A stretch of 64,000 nt of DNA from assembly GCF_018881575.1 (NCBI RefSeq), contig NZ_JACVQB010000002.1, positions 186,001-250,000 of the forward strand, given 5' to 3'. The position numbers and the translations under genes are program-made. Of the stretch, positions 56,852 to 64,000 are shown piece after piece. A model generated the notes under the pieces. That model had not been told where the DNA came from and searched no databases. It saw only the letters and a list, made by a program, of their open reading frames with translations. The first letter of the stretch is position 1. Each line of letters opens with the position of its first letter. Source of the DNA: Polynucleobacter sp. UK-Kesae-W10 (GTDB lineage: Bacteria > Pseudomonadota > Gammaproteobacteria > Burkholderiales > Burkholderiaceae).

Positions 56852-57727
56852 ATGACTTCACAAAGAACCGTATTTAATCAGCGCCTTATACAACCCGGAC
56901 TGATTGTTGCTCCTGGTGTTTATGAAATGGTTTCATTGCGCTTGGCTGATCGCATGAACTTTGATGCACTCTATATGACAGGCTATGGCACCGTTGCTTC
57001 TTTGTTAGGCCTGCCTGATGCTGGCTTGGCAACCTATACCGAGATGGTAGGCAGGGTGACACAAATGGCTGGTATGGCAAAGACTCCCTTGATCGCTGAT
57101 GGTGATACTGGCTACGGTGGCTTATTAAATGTACGCCATACGATCCGAGGCTACGAAGCCGCCGGCGCGGTAGCTATTCAGCTAGAAGATCAAGAGTTTC
57201 CTAAGAAATGCGGTCACACGCCTGGGCGAAGAGTGATTCCGTTGGAGGATATGGTCAAAAAAATTGAGGTAGCAGTGGCATCACGCACTGACCCGAATTT
57301 CAAGATCATCGCCAGAACCGATGCGCGAACTACTTTGGGGTTAGATGAGGCGCTACGACGTGGTGAAGCCTATGCCAAGGCGGGCGCGGACATCCTCTTT
57401 ATTGAATCCCCTGAAAATGAAGCGGAGATGAAACGGATTGGCGAAGCCTTCCCCAATCATCCGCTGATTGCCAATATGGTAGAGAAGGGGAGAACGCCGG
57501 TATTGTCTAAGCTTGAGCTAGAGCAGTTGGGCTACAAGATTGCGATCTTCCCAGTAACTGCATTGTTGGCTTCGGTTCAAGCGATGACCAAAGTGTATGA
57601 ACACTTTAAAGAATCGGGTTCATCGATTCAAAACCCAGTCGATTTATATGACTTTGGTGATCTATCTAAGTTAATGGGTTTTGAAGATGTGTGGGAATTT
57701 GAAAAGCGTTTTGTTGAAACGAAGTAA
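56852..57727 (+). CDS. Isocitrate lyase / PEP mutase family lyase
   Basis: 291-aa TIM-barrel enzyme of the ICL/PEPM superfamily. It has ADGDTGYGG (about 80-88) with the metal-binding acidic residue and the lyase-type KKCGHTPGRRVIP (about 115-127), whose Cys is the catalytic acid in lyases, so a C-C lyase (methylisocitrate, dimethylmalate or related) is more likely than a phosphonate mutase. Substrate unknown. Neighbours (aminotransferase and Bug receptor) suggest a dicarboxylate formed from an amino acid. Confidence 0.88.
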   Translation: MTSQRTVFNQRLIQPGLIVAPGVYEMVSLRLADRMNFDALYMTGYGTVASLLGLPDAGLATYTEMVGRVTQMAGMAKTPLIADGDTGYGGLLNVRHTIRGYEAAGAVAIQLEDQEFPKKCGHTPGRRVIPLEDMVKKIEVAVASRTDPNFKIIARTDARTTLGLDEALRRGEAYAKAGADILFIESPENEAEMKRIGEAFPNHPLIANMVEKGRTPVLSKLELEQLGYKIAIFPVTALLASVQAMTKVYEHFKESGSSIQNPVDLYDFGDLSKLMGFEDVWEFEKRFVETK

Positions 57728-57764
57728 AGCTAGAACAACTCTATCTACTAAATCAAGGTTCGCT

Positions 57765-58742
57765 ATGAAATTGCAACGTTACCTATCCTCAGCTGCCTTT
57801 GTATTGGCAGCCTGCGTTCCATTGTTGGGATTTGCGCAATCCAATTATCCTAATCGCCCAATACGTTTAATCATCCCCTTTACGCCTGGTGGCGTTACAG
57901 ATACATCGGGTCGATTTATTGCTGAACAACTTTCCTTAAAGTTGGGGCAACAAGTCGTTGCGGAAAACAAGCCGGGCGCCTCTGGAAATATTGGCACTCA
58001 AATGGTGGCTACTGCTGAGCCCGACGGATACACCTTGTTGTTAGGTTATGCGGGTACCTTATCGATTAACCCATCTTTATTTGATAAGGTCCCCTTCGAT
58101 AGTGTGAAAGACTTTGCACCCATCGGAAAAATTGGTGACGCTATTTTGATCTTGGTGGCAAACAATGATTTTCAAGGGAAGACCTTGGCAGAGGTGATTG
58201 CAATTTCTAAAAAAGATCCCAACGGATTGTCTTATGGCACATCGGGTTCTGGTGGAACACCTCATATTGCGGGTGAATTGTTTAAGCAAAAAGCAGGCGC
58301 AAATTTAGTTCATGTTCCCTATAAAGGTGGTGGCCAAGCTTTGCTGGATCTCTTGGGTGGCAATGTACCCCTCGTCTATACCGCTGTTGCGGGTGCGAAT
58401 CAGTATGTCGCTACAGGACGGATACGCGCCATAGCAGTGTCTAGCGCTAGAAGGAGTCCCAGCATGCCAGACGTGCCAACTTTTATTGAAAGTGGCGTGA
58501 AAGATTTTGTGATTGATGATTGGGTCGGTTTGTTGGCGCCAGCAAAAACCCCTAAGCCCATTATCGACAAACTCAATAAAGCCTTAAATGAGATTTTGAA
58601 TTCTCCGGAAGGTAAAGCCAAGCTGTTAGCGATGGGTATTTTTCCATCACCTGGCACTCCAGAAAAATTTGGCGAGCAAATTAAATCTGATTTGGTACGC
58701 TTTGCCCCAATTGTGAAATCAGTCCAAACGAAATCAGAATAA
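57765..58742 (+). CDS. Bug family TTT substrate-binding protein
   Basis: 325-aa periplasmic receptor, third of the window. Start at ATG 57765 (MKLQRYL), where the signal peptide LSSAAFVLAACVPLLGFAQ begins, rather than an upstream in-frame ATG inside the lyase gene. Mature start YPNRPIRLIIPFTPGGVTDT, AEPDGYTLLLGYAG and HVPYKGGGQALLDLLGG are family hallmarks. Likely brings in the compound handled by the aminotransferase and lyase upstream. Confidence 0.93.
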   Translation: MKLQRYLSSAAFVLAACVPLLGFAQSNYPNRPIRLIIPFTPGGVTDTSGRFIAEQLSLKLGQQVVAENKPGASGNIGTQMVATAEPDGYTLLLGYAGTLSINPSLFDKVPFDSVKDFAPIGKIGDAILILVANNDFQGKTLAEVIAISKKDPNGLSYGTSGSGGTPHIAGELFKQKAGANLVHVPYKGGGQALLDLLGGNVPLVYTAVAGANQYVATGRIRAIAVSSARRSPSMPDVPTFIESGVKDFVIDDWVGLLAPAKTPKPIIDKLNKALNEILNSPEGKAKLLAMGIFPSPGTPEKFGEQIKSDLVRFAPIVKSVQTKSE

Positions 58743-58765
58743 CGGGGCACCTGCGTATCAGGCAA

Positions 58766-59491
58766 CTAATTGAATAAGTGGTAGATGATCGGAATTGCAA
58801 CTGCGCTAATCACGCCGTTCATTCCCATGGCTAAGCTGGCGTAGGTGCCGGCTTCAGGGTGGATGCTAAACGCACGTGACGTGCCGATACCATGCGCGCC
58901 AATACCAATGGCAAAGCCGCGTTGCCACCACGCTTTCATTCCTAAAGCATTGAGGACAAAGGGGGCCAAAATCGCTCCCAAAATGCCGGTGCTCACTGCA
59001 AAGATAGCGGTAAGGGTGGGCGAGACGCCAATGCGTTCTGCAATACCCATTGCAATCGGTGCGGTGACCGATTTCGGGTACATCGCTCCAGTGATGCTGT
59101 TATCGGCACCTAGCAGCTTGGCAATTTCCACCGCGCTCACAATCGACACGAGGCCGCCAGTGCAAAGCGAGGCTAGCAAAGGAAGCGATCTGCCTTTGAG
59201 GCTGCTAAGACCGCGATAAATCGGAATGGCCAAGGAAACAGTGGCCGAACCCAGCAAGAAGTGGATGAACTGAGCGCCTTCGAAGTAGCTTGAGTAAGGC
59301 ATATCAATACCCTGAATGGTCGTTGCCACAATTAAGATGGCAATGGCTACTGGGTTGGCCAGGGGATTTTGCTTGGAGTGCTTATAAATCGTGAGGCCAA
59401 TTTGATAGGCCGCCAAAGTGATGAAGAGCGCAAATAGTGGGCTGCCCGAGAGATAGACCCAAATCTCGACGATGGAATGTTTTTCACTCAT
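58766..59491 (-). CDS. lrgB: LrgB family membrane protein
   Basis: 241-aa membrane protein with six or seven helices, partner of the LrgA/CidA holin-like protein. Family marks are MYPKSVTAPIAMGIAERIG and the conserved GIGAHGIGTSRAF. LrgAB/CidAB pairs influence murein hydrolase export and, in several bacteria, pyruvate or glycolate movement across the membrane. Overlaps lrgA by eight bases. Confidence 0.92.
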   Translation of the reverse strand: MSEKHSIVEIWVYLSGSPLFALFITLAAYQIGLTIYKHSKQNPLANPVAIAILIVATTIQGIDMPYSSYFEGAQFIHFLLGSATVSLAIPIYRGLSSLKGRSLPLLASLCTGGLVSIVSAVEIAKLLGADNSITGAMYPKSVTAPIAMGIAERIGVSPTLTAIFAVSTGILGAILAPFVLNALGMKAWWQRGFAIGIGAHGIGTSRAFSIHPEAGTYASLAMGMNGVISAVAIPIIYHLFN

Positions 59492-59831
59492 CGCGGACCT
59501 CCTTGCTCAGGAAGCGCACCACCAATGCGCTTGAGCCAATTGTCAGAATGACGCTGGCTACCAGTGCAGAGATGATCGCCAAGGCATTGGCTTTAAGTTG
59601 GGGTAAAAACAGCACCACCCCTACTGCCGCCGGGACAAACAGTAGGCCAAAGTATTGACTGAACCCATCGGCTACTGCAGCTAGCTCAGCATTAATTCCT
59701 TTGCGAATAACAAGCCATAGCACCAAAAGTACTAGCCCAATCACTGGGCCAGGAAGGGTCGGTAAGAGGAACTTGGAGATGATTTCCCCAAGACTCTGAA
59801 ATAAAAGGATTTGAACAAGGCCGAAAATCAT
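59484..59831 (-). CDS. lrgA: LrgA/CidA family holin-like protein
   Basis: 115-aa protein with four membrane helices: LLFQSLGEIISKFL, the conserved LPGPVIGLVLLVLWL (about 25-39), GLLFVPAAVGVVLF (about 68-81) and a last helix. Typical LrgA/CidA size. No lytS/lytR-type regulator is adjacent. Confidence 0.92.
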   Translation of the reverse strand: MIFGLVQILLFQSLGEIISKFLLPTLPGPVIGLVLLVLWLVIRKGINAELAAVADGFSQYFGLLFVPAAVGVVLFLPQLKANALAIISALVASVILTIGSSALVVRFLSKEVRDE

Positions 59832-59991
59832 GTTCCGATCTTACAGGCTCTCATTTATGCTGCATAGCAATAATTCATTTCTTCAGTAAGATAAACACAC
59901 GAAAACCAAAGGGTTTTTAGAGCAGACCTTTTGGAATATAAAAATACGCGAATGCGTTGCAACTAGAACAGAGACGAATAGGAGACCACTC

Positions 59992-60441
59992 ATGGCTGAG
60001 TTAAATGTCAATGGTAAGAAATACAAAGTAGATGTTGATCCTGATACCCCATTGTTGTGGGTGATTCGTGAACAAATCGGCTTAACAGGTACCAAGTATG
60101 GTTGTGGCGTAGGTCAGTGTGGCGCCTGTACGGTGCTCTTCGAGGGCCAAGCAATGCGCAGTTGTTCATTGCCAGTTGCAGCTGCTGAAGGTAAAAAAAT
60201 TGAAACCATTGAGAGCTTAGAAAAGAGTGGTCAACTCTCTAAGGTACAAAAAGCATGGGTCGACAATCAAGTGCCCCAGTGTGGCTATTGCCAATCTGGC
60301 ATGGTGATGGCAACAACCGCTTTGTTGCGCAACAATCCAAAGCCAACGGATGCTCAGATCGATGAATCGATCACCAATATTTGCCGTTGCGGCACATTCC
60401 AACAAGTGCGTGCAGCGATTCATGCTGCTGCCAAGGCTTAA
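59992..60441 (+). CDS. [2Fe-2S] subunit of periplasmic molybdenum hydroxylase (isoquinoline 1-oxidoreductase alpha-like)
   Basis: 149-aa electron-transfer subunit. The N-terminal plant-ferredoxin-type cluster is held by Cys38, 43, 46 and 58 (YGCGVGQCGACTV); the second, helical cluster by CGYC (about 97-100) and CRCG (about 130-133). It pairs with the molybdopterin subunit downstream. Good ribosome site AGGAG at 59981. It has no signal of its own, so it would be carried across the membrane folded together with its Tat-bearing partner. Confidence 0.93.
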   Translation: MAELNVNGKKYKVDVDPDTPLLWVIREQIGLTGTKYGCGVGQCGACTVLFEGQAMRSCSLPVAAAEGKKIETIESLEKSGQLSKVQKAWVDNQVPQCGYCQSGMVMATTALLRNNPKPTDAQIDESITNICRCGTFQQVRAAIHAAAKA

Positions 60442-60446
60442 GGAGG
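60441..60446 (+). promoter_or_regulatory. Strong ribosome-binding site fixing the start of the molybdenum subunit
   Basis: AGGAGG five bases before ATG 60452 selects this start over an in-frame ATG at 60350 inside the upstream gene. The start it selects also gives the protein a proper Tat signal at its N-terminus. Confidence 0.85.
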
Positions 60447-60451
60447 AAACG

Positions 60452-62671
60452 ATGACTACTACTACTATTAACACCTCCCGCCGTCATTTTGTTGTTGGCT
60501 CCACAGCGATCGCTACCGGCTTAGCGATTGGCTTTGATTTTGTCTTCATGGCCGAAGCCAATGCAGCCATGGGTACTGGCACTACTTCAATGACCCCTTT
60601 GTCCACACCTGAAATCGGTGTGTGGGTTGTAGTAAAGCCCAATGATGATGTCGTTGTTCGTATCGTGCGCTCCGAAATGGGCCAAGGCACGATTACCGGT
60701 TTAGCACAAATGGTTGCCGAAGAATTAGAGTGCGACTGGAAAAAAGTAAGCTATGAGTATCCATCTCCAGCAGAAAGCTTGAAGCGTAAGCAAGCTTGGG
60801 GAAGTTATTCCACTGGCGGCAGTCGCGGTATTCGTACGTCAGAACAATATGTTCGTAAAGGTGGCGCAGCTGCGCGCATGATGTTGATTCAGGCAGCGGC
60901 CGATCAATGGAATGTGCCAGCCGCAGAGTGCGTTGCAGCCAATAGCGTCATTACCCACACACCTTCTGGTCGCAAAACTACATTCGGTAAGGTTTCTGTA
61001 GCGGCATCACAGTTAGCGGTTCCAACGGAAGTGCCATTAAAGGATCCAAAAGCATGGAAATTGATCGGTAAGCCAGTCAATCGCATTGATGGTGTTTCAG
61101 ACAAGGTTACTGGCCGTCAGGTGTATGCAATTGATTTAAAGATGCCCGGCATGTTGGTAGCTAACATCAAAGAGTCCCCGGTCTTTGGTGGCAAAGTGAA
61201 AAGCTATGACGCTGCTAAAGCGCAAAGTATGAAGGGTGTGAAGAAAGTTGTTCAAGTGGGCGACTCTGCAGTTGCAGTTGTAGCAGAAACGTTCTGGCAA
61301 GCGAAGACTGCCTTAGATCAAGTTAACATCGTTTGGGATAACGGTGCAAATGGCAATGTATCTAGTGCATCGATCAAGAAAATGTTAGAAGAGGGCCTCA
61401 CTGCAAATGATGCTTTCGTGCACAACACCAATGGTGATGTGAATTCCGCTCTTTCTAGCGCTTCTAAGAAAATTGAAGCTACTTACTTCTATCCATTCTT
61501 GAATCACGCAACTCTAGAACCACAAACGGCTACTGCAAAGTGGACTGCCGATTCTTGTGAGGCTTGGGTTCCTACTCAAGACGGTGAGGCGTCATTGGCA
61601 GCTGTGATTGCAGCCTCTGGTTTACCTGCTGAAAAATGTAATGTGTACAAGGTTAATCTCGGTGGCGGCTTCGGTCGTCGTGGTGCATTCCAGGATTACA
61701 CAACGCAAGCGGTCAATATTGCTAAGCAAATGCCTGGTACTCCGATCAAATTGATCTGGACTCGCGAAGAGGATATGACTCAGGGCCGCTATCACCCCGT
61801 CATGATGTGTAAGATGACTGCTGCAATTGATGACAAGAAGAACGTAACCGGCATCAATATGCGTTTATCTGGTCAGTCTATTTTGGCTGCGGTGCGTCCA
61901 GCGGTTGTAGCAGCGAATAAAGGTAAGGATCCTCTGACTTTCCAAGGTCTTGAATCAAGTGGTGAGCATGGCATTACTTACAGCTTCCCGAATTTGACGA
62001 TTGATCATGCGATGCGTAATACGCATGTCCCGCCAGGATTCTGGCGCGGCGTAAACGTAAACCAAAACGCGATCTTTATTGAAACTTTTATGGATGAGCT
62101 GGCAGAGGCAACTGGCATGGATGCTGTGGAGTTCCGTCGCAAGCATATGCAAGAGTATCCACGTGCTGTAGCGGTCTTAAATGCTGTCGCGGATGGTATC
62201 GGTTGGACTAAGCCTGCAGCACCAGGCGTTTATCGTGGTGTAGCACAGATGCGTTCATTTGGCAGTTATGTTGCTGCTGCTTGTGAGTTATCAGTTACCA
62301 ATGGTACTGATGTGAAGATTCATCGTATTGTTGCTGCCACTGATCCAGGCTACGCCGTGAATCCAGCGCAAATTAATCGCCAAGTATCTGGTTCGTTTGT
62401 GTATGGTTTATCTGCTCTCTTCGAGGAAGAAATTACCCTTGAAAATGGTGCAGTTGTGCAGAAGAACTTTGATACCTTCAACTCTATTCGCTTGGCGCAA
62501 ATGCCTAAGGTGGAGACCATCATTATTGAGGGTGGTGGCAAAGAGTGGGGTGGTGTTGGTGAGCCAACGATTGCTGTAGCAGCGCCAGCGGTGCTCAATG
62601 CAATCTATCGCGCCACTGGCAAACGCTACCGCACAGTACCTTTGAAGAATAGCGGCATTAAGCTGGTCTAA
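60452..62671 (+). CDS. Molybdopterin-binding subunit of xanthine-dehydrogenase family hydroxylase (isoquinoline 1-oxidoreductase beta-like)
   Basis: About 739 aa catalytic subunit that inserts oxygen from water into an aldehyde or N-heterocycle. The N-terminal Tat signal has SRRHFVVG followed by a hydrophobic stretch and ANA, so it is periplasmic. Molybdopterin-binding segments include GQGTITGLAQMVAEELE (about 75-91), LGGGFGRRGAFQDY (about 405-418), PPGFWRGVNVNQN and the active-site Glu in GGVGEPTI near the end. Substrate is unknown. The electron acceptor is often a c-type cytochrome, and a SoxX-type cytochrome gene follows after 24 bases. Confidence 0.92.
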   Translation: MTTTTINTSRRHFVVGSTAIATGLAIGFDFVFMAEANAAMGTGTTSMTPLSTPEIGVWVVVKPNDDVVVRIVRSEMGQGTITGLAQMVAEELECDWKKVSYEYPSPAESLKRKQAWGSYSTGGSRGIRTSEQYVRKGGAAARMMLIQAAADQWNVPAAECVAANSVITHTPSGRKTTFGKVSVAASQLAVPTEVPLKDPKAWKLIGKPVNRIDGVSDKVTGRQVYAIDLKMPGMLVANIKESPVFGGKVKSYDAAKAQSMKGVKKVVQVGDSAVAVVAETFWQAKTALDQVNIVWDNGANGNVSSASIKKMLEEGLTANDAFVHNTNGDVNSALSSASKKIEATYFYPFLNHATLEPQTATAKWTADSCEAWVPTQDGEASLAAVIAASGLPAEKCNVYKVNLGGGFGRRGAFQDYTTQAVNIAKQMPGTPIKLIWTREEDMTQGRYHPVMMCKMTAAIDDKKNVTGINMRLSGQSILAAVRPAVVAANKGKDPLTFQGLESSGEHGITYSFPNLTIDHAMRNTHVPPGFWRGVNVNQNAIFIETFMDELAEATGMDAVEFRRKHMQEYPRAVAVLNAVADGIGWTKPAAPGVYRGVAQMRSFGSYVAAACELSVTNGTDVKIHRIVAATDPGYAVNPAQINRQVSGSFVYGLSALFEEEITLENGAVVQKNFDTFNSIRLAQMPKVETIIIEGGGKEWGGVGEPTIAVAAPAVLNAIYRATGKRYRTVPLKNSGIKLV

Positions 62672-62695
62672 ACATCAAAGTATTGTGAAGCGTCG

Positions 62696-63142
62696 ATGAT
62701 GAAAAAGGGGTGCGTACTAGCAAGCGTCTTGCTAGTCGCCCTCAATTTCAATTTAGTGTTTGCGCAAACGATTGTTGGTGGCGTTATCAATGAGCCGTTA
62801 ACGGCAACCCCTGGGGATCCAGTGCGCGGTCGTTCTATCGTTGCCAGTCGTCAAACCGGTTTATGCCTTCTCTGTCATAGCGGGCCATTTCCGGAGGAGC
62901 GCTTTCAAGGAAATTTGGCTCCTGAGCTCAGCGCAAGTGTTGCCCAGTATTCGGCTCCACAATTGCGCGCCAGAATAGTCGATGCCAGCTACTTTAATCC
63001 GAATACCATCATGCCAGCGTATTACCGTACCGATCATTTGCAGCGAGTGGCACCAAAGTTTGCGGGCCAAACAATTTTGACTGGTCAAGAAATTGAAGAT
63101 GTGGTGTCCTTCTTGTTAACTTTAAAAAAACAGGCTCAATAA
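62696..63142 (+). CDS. soxX: Sulfur-oxidation c-type cytochrome SoxX
   Basis: 148-aa periplasmic monohaem cytochrome, partner of SoxA in joining thiosulfate to SoxY. Signal peptide (VLASVLLVALNFNLVFAQ), haem site CLLCH (57-61) and probable distal ligand Met106 in NTIMPAYYR, with the SoxX-type end LTGQEIEDVVSFLLTLK. ATG 62696 or 62699. Overlaps soxY by one base. Its place immediately after the molybdenum hydroxylase is unusual. Confidence 0.92.
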   Translation: MMKKGCVLASVLLVALNFNLVFAQTIVGGVINEPLTATPGDPVRGRSIVASRQTGLCLLCHSGPFPEERFQGNLAPELSASVAQYSAPQLRARIVDASYFNPNTIMPAYYRTDHLQRVAPKFAGQTILTGQEIEDVVSFLLTLKKQAQ

Positions 63143-63624
63143 TGAATTTAGACTTTTCTTTTCAGCCTAATCGTCGACGTTGGCTCGGACGCTTACAAAA
63201 GCTAAGCCTCTTAGTAATTGGTACATGGTTTAGCCCTCTGACGGTATTTGCTAAAAAAGAAGATGCGACTAAAGCAATTCAAGACATCTCTGGTGGTAAA
63301 GCAGTGCAAGAGGGTAGGGTTTCTATAGTGATTCCCCCGTTAGTGGAGAACGGTAATCTCGTGGTGTTAAAGGTGAGTGTTGAGAGCCCGATGACGGTCA
63401 CTAACTACGTCAAAGCAATCCACGTCATTGCAGAAGGCAATCCACTGCCTAATATTTTTACCGCCTATCTCACTCCTCGCTCTGGGACCTCCAGTATTAC
63501 TACGCGTGTTCGTTTGGCTGATAGTCAGACTGTCTGGGCTATTGCGCAAATGAATGATGGTAGTTTTTGGAGTGGCCATGCTGAAACCTTGGTAACCCTT
63601 TCTGCCTGCACGGAGTTGGTATGA
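63142..63624 (+). CDS. soxY: SoxY-type sulfur carrier protein with non-canonical C-terminus
   Basis: 160 aa. Tat-type signal (NRRRWLGRLQKLSLLVIG, ending PLTVFAKK) and an Ig-like fold with VIPPLVENGNLVVLKVSVES and the late ARV-type strands. True SoxY ends in GGCGG, whose Cys carries the sulfur intermediates. Here the protein ends VTLSACTELV, so a Cys lies five residues from the end but without the flexible glycines. The gene order soxX-Y-Z still argues for a SoxY role. Overlaps soxZ by four bases (ATGA). Confidence 0.85.
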   Translation: MNLDFSFQPNRRRWLGRLQKLSLLVIGTWFSPLTVFAKKEDATKAIQDISGGKAVQEGRVSIVIPPLVENGNLVVLKVSVESPMTVTNYVKAIHVIAEGNPLPNIFTAYLTPRSGTSSITTRVRLADSQTVWAIAQMNDGSFWSGHAETLVTLSACTELV

Positions 63625-63950
63625 GTAAAACGTCGCGAACCTCGATTACGATGCCCGCCAGCGCAAAGAAGGGCGCTATTATTGAAATTCGTGCGATTGC
63701 TCAGCACGATATGGAGTCTGGATTTCGCTACACAGAGAGTGGTAAGCCCATTGCCCGTGACATCATTCGCACCTTTGCCTGTACCTATAACGATATTGAA
63801 GTGTTTAAGATGGATTTCTACCCGGGTATGGGTGCCAATCCTTTAGTCATTTTCACAACTATCGCCACAGAAACGGGCACGCTCGAATTTAAGTGGTCAG
63901 GGGATGATGGTTATGAGGCCATCAATCAGGCACACATCACCGTTTCATGA
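63621..63950 (+). CDS. soxZ: Thiosulfate oxidation carrier complex protein SoxZ
   Basis: 109-aa partner of SoxY. Recognised from KKGAIIEIRAIAQHDMESGFR (cited as GAIIEIRAIAQHDMESG), the DIIRTFACTYND segment and LEFKWSGDDGYEA near the end. No signal peptide, as expected, since it travels with Tat-exported SoxY. Overlaps both neighbours by four bases. Confidence 0.94.
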   Translation: MSKTSRTSITMPASAKKGAIIEIRAIAQHDMESGFRYTESGKPIARDIIRTFACTYNDIEVFKMDFYPGMGANPLVIFTTIATETGTLEFKWSGDDGYEAINQAHITVS

Positions 63951-64000
63951 AAAGGGTGTTGATTCCTTTGCTGATTAGCGCTGCCGGCTTTGTAATGGCA
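63947..64000 (+). CDS. Start of next sox gene, probably soxA (cut by window end)
   Basis: ATG at 63947 overlaps the soxZ stop by four bases. The 18 visible codons begin MKRVLIPLLISAAGFVMA, a signal-peptide-like run. In most sox operons soxA (dihaem cytochrome partner of SoxX) follows soxZ, so this is the likely identity, from context only. Confidence 0.55.
   Translation, partial: MKRVLIPLLISAAGFVMA

Noticed and set aside
57681..57764. Longer N-terminus of the third Bug receptor
   Set aside because: It overlaps the lyase gene and would put 28 residues before a normal signal peptide.
60350..60451. Longer N-terminus of the molybdopterin subunit
   Set aside because: It would lie inside the upstream gene and bury the Tat signal; a strong AGGAGG supports ATG 60452.

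Overview
The window looks like a chromosomal segment of a streamlined freshwater betaproteobacterium of the Burkholderiaceae, most like Polynucleobacter. This is inferred from gene content and protein character, not from a database search. The basis is three Bug-type tripartite tricarboxylate transporter (TTT) receptors, the scpB-rluB-rimP-nusA-infB-rbfA-truB-typA-tex block, a sox cluster, compact operons and moderate GC. Genes are dense, no intergenic gap exceeds 300 bases, and I saw no insertion sequence, prophage, CRISPR array or rRNA operon. There is one tRNA gene (His).

Layout. 1-5.8 kb, minus strand: fabI, a chromate transporter, then a set that looks like C5-dicarboxyl-CoA catabolism (hotdog hydratase, MmgE/PrpD protein, CitE-like lyase, Bug receptor). 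5.9-11.5 kb: a complete yejABEF peptide ABC importer. 11.6-13.2 kb: an NlpC/P60 protein whose catalytic Cys is replaced by Gly, and a patatin with a Tat-type lipoprotein signal. 13.4-24 kb: chromosome segregation and translation genes (scpB, rluB, rimP-nusA-infB-rbfA-truB, typA). The rimP operon is preceded by a leader with three hairpins, the last an intrinsic terminator. 24-29.2 kb: tex, a sterol-desaturase-family protein and an arsR-arsC-acr3 operon. 29.2-35.2 kb: an RluA-type synthase, a diguanylate cyclase, a glutamate-synthase-like oxidoreductase, a small eRF1-like protein behind an FNR-type box, dusA and tRNA-His.

35.2-51.4 kb is the most unusual part: a cyclic-di-GMP and exopolysaccharide region. 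One forward operon carries GAF-HD-GYP, GGDEF, dgkA, a membrane-anchored degenerate class III cyclase-like protein, bcsA with two PilZ domains, bcsC and a small secreted TPR-like protein. It converges on a bcsZ-bcsG pair. A second HD-GYP plus Cache-GGDEF pair follows. No bcsB is present. I infer that DgkA recycles the diacylglycerol released when BcsG transfers phosphoethanolamine to the polymer, which would tie the operon together.

51.4-58.7 kb: a Pif1-like helicase, a gamma-glutamyltransferase, two more Bug receptors, a beta-alanine/omega-aminotransferase and an isocitrate-lyase/PEP-mutase family enzyme, together suggesting scavenging of amino and organic acids. 58.8-59.8 kb: lrgAB. 60-64 kb: a periplasmic molybdenum hydroxylase (two subunits) followed directly by soxX, soxY (without the usual GGCGG tail), soxZ and the start of a further gene, probably soxA, cut by the window end.
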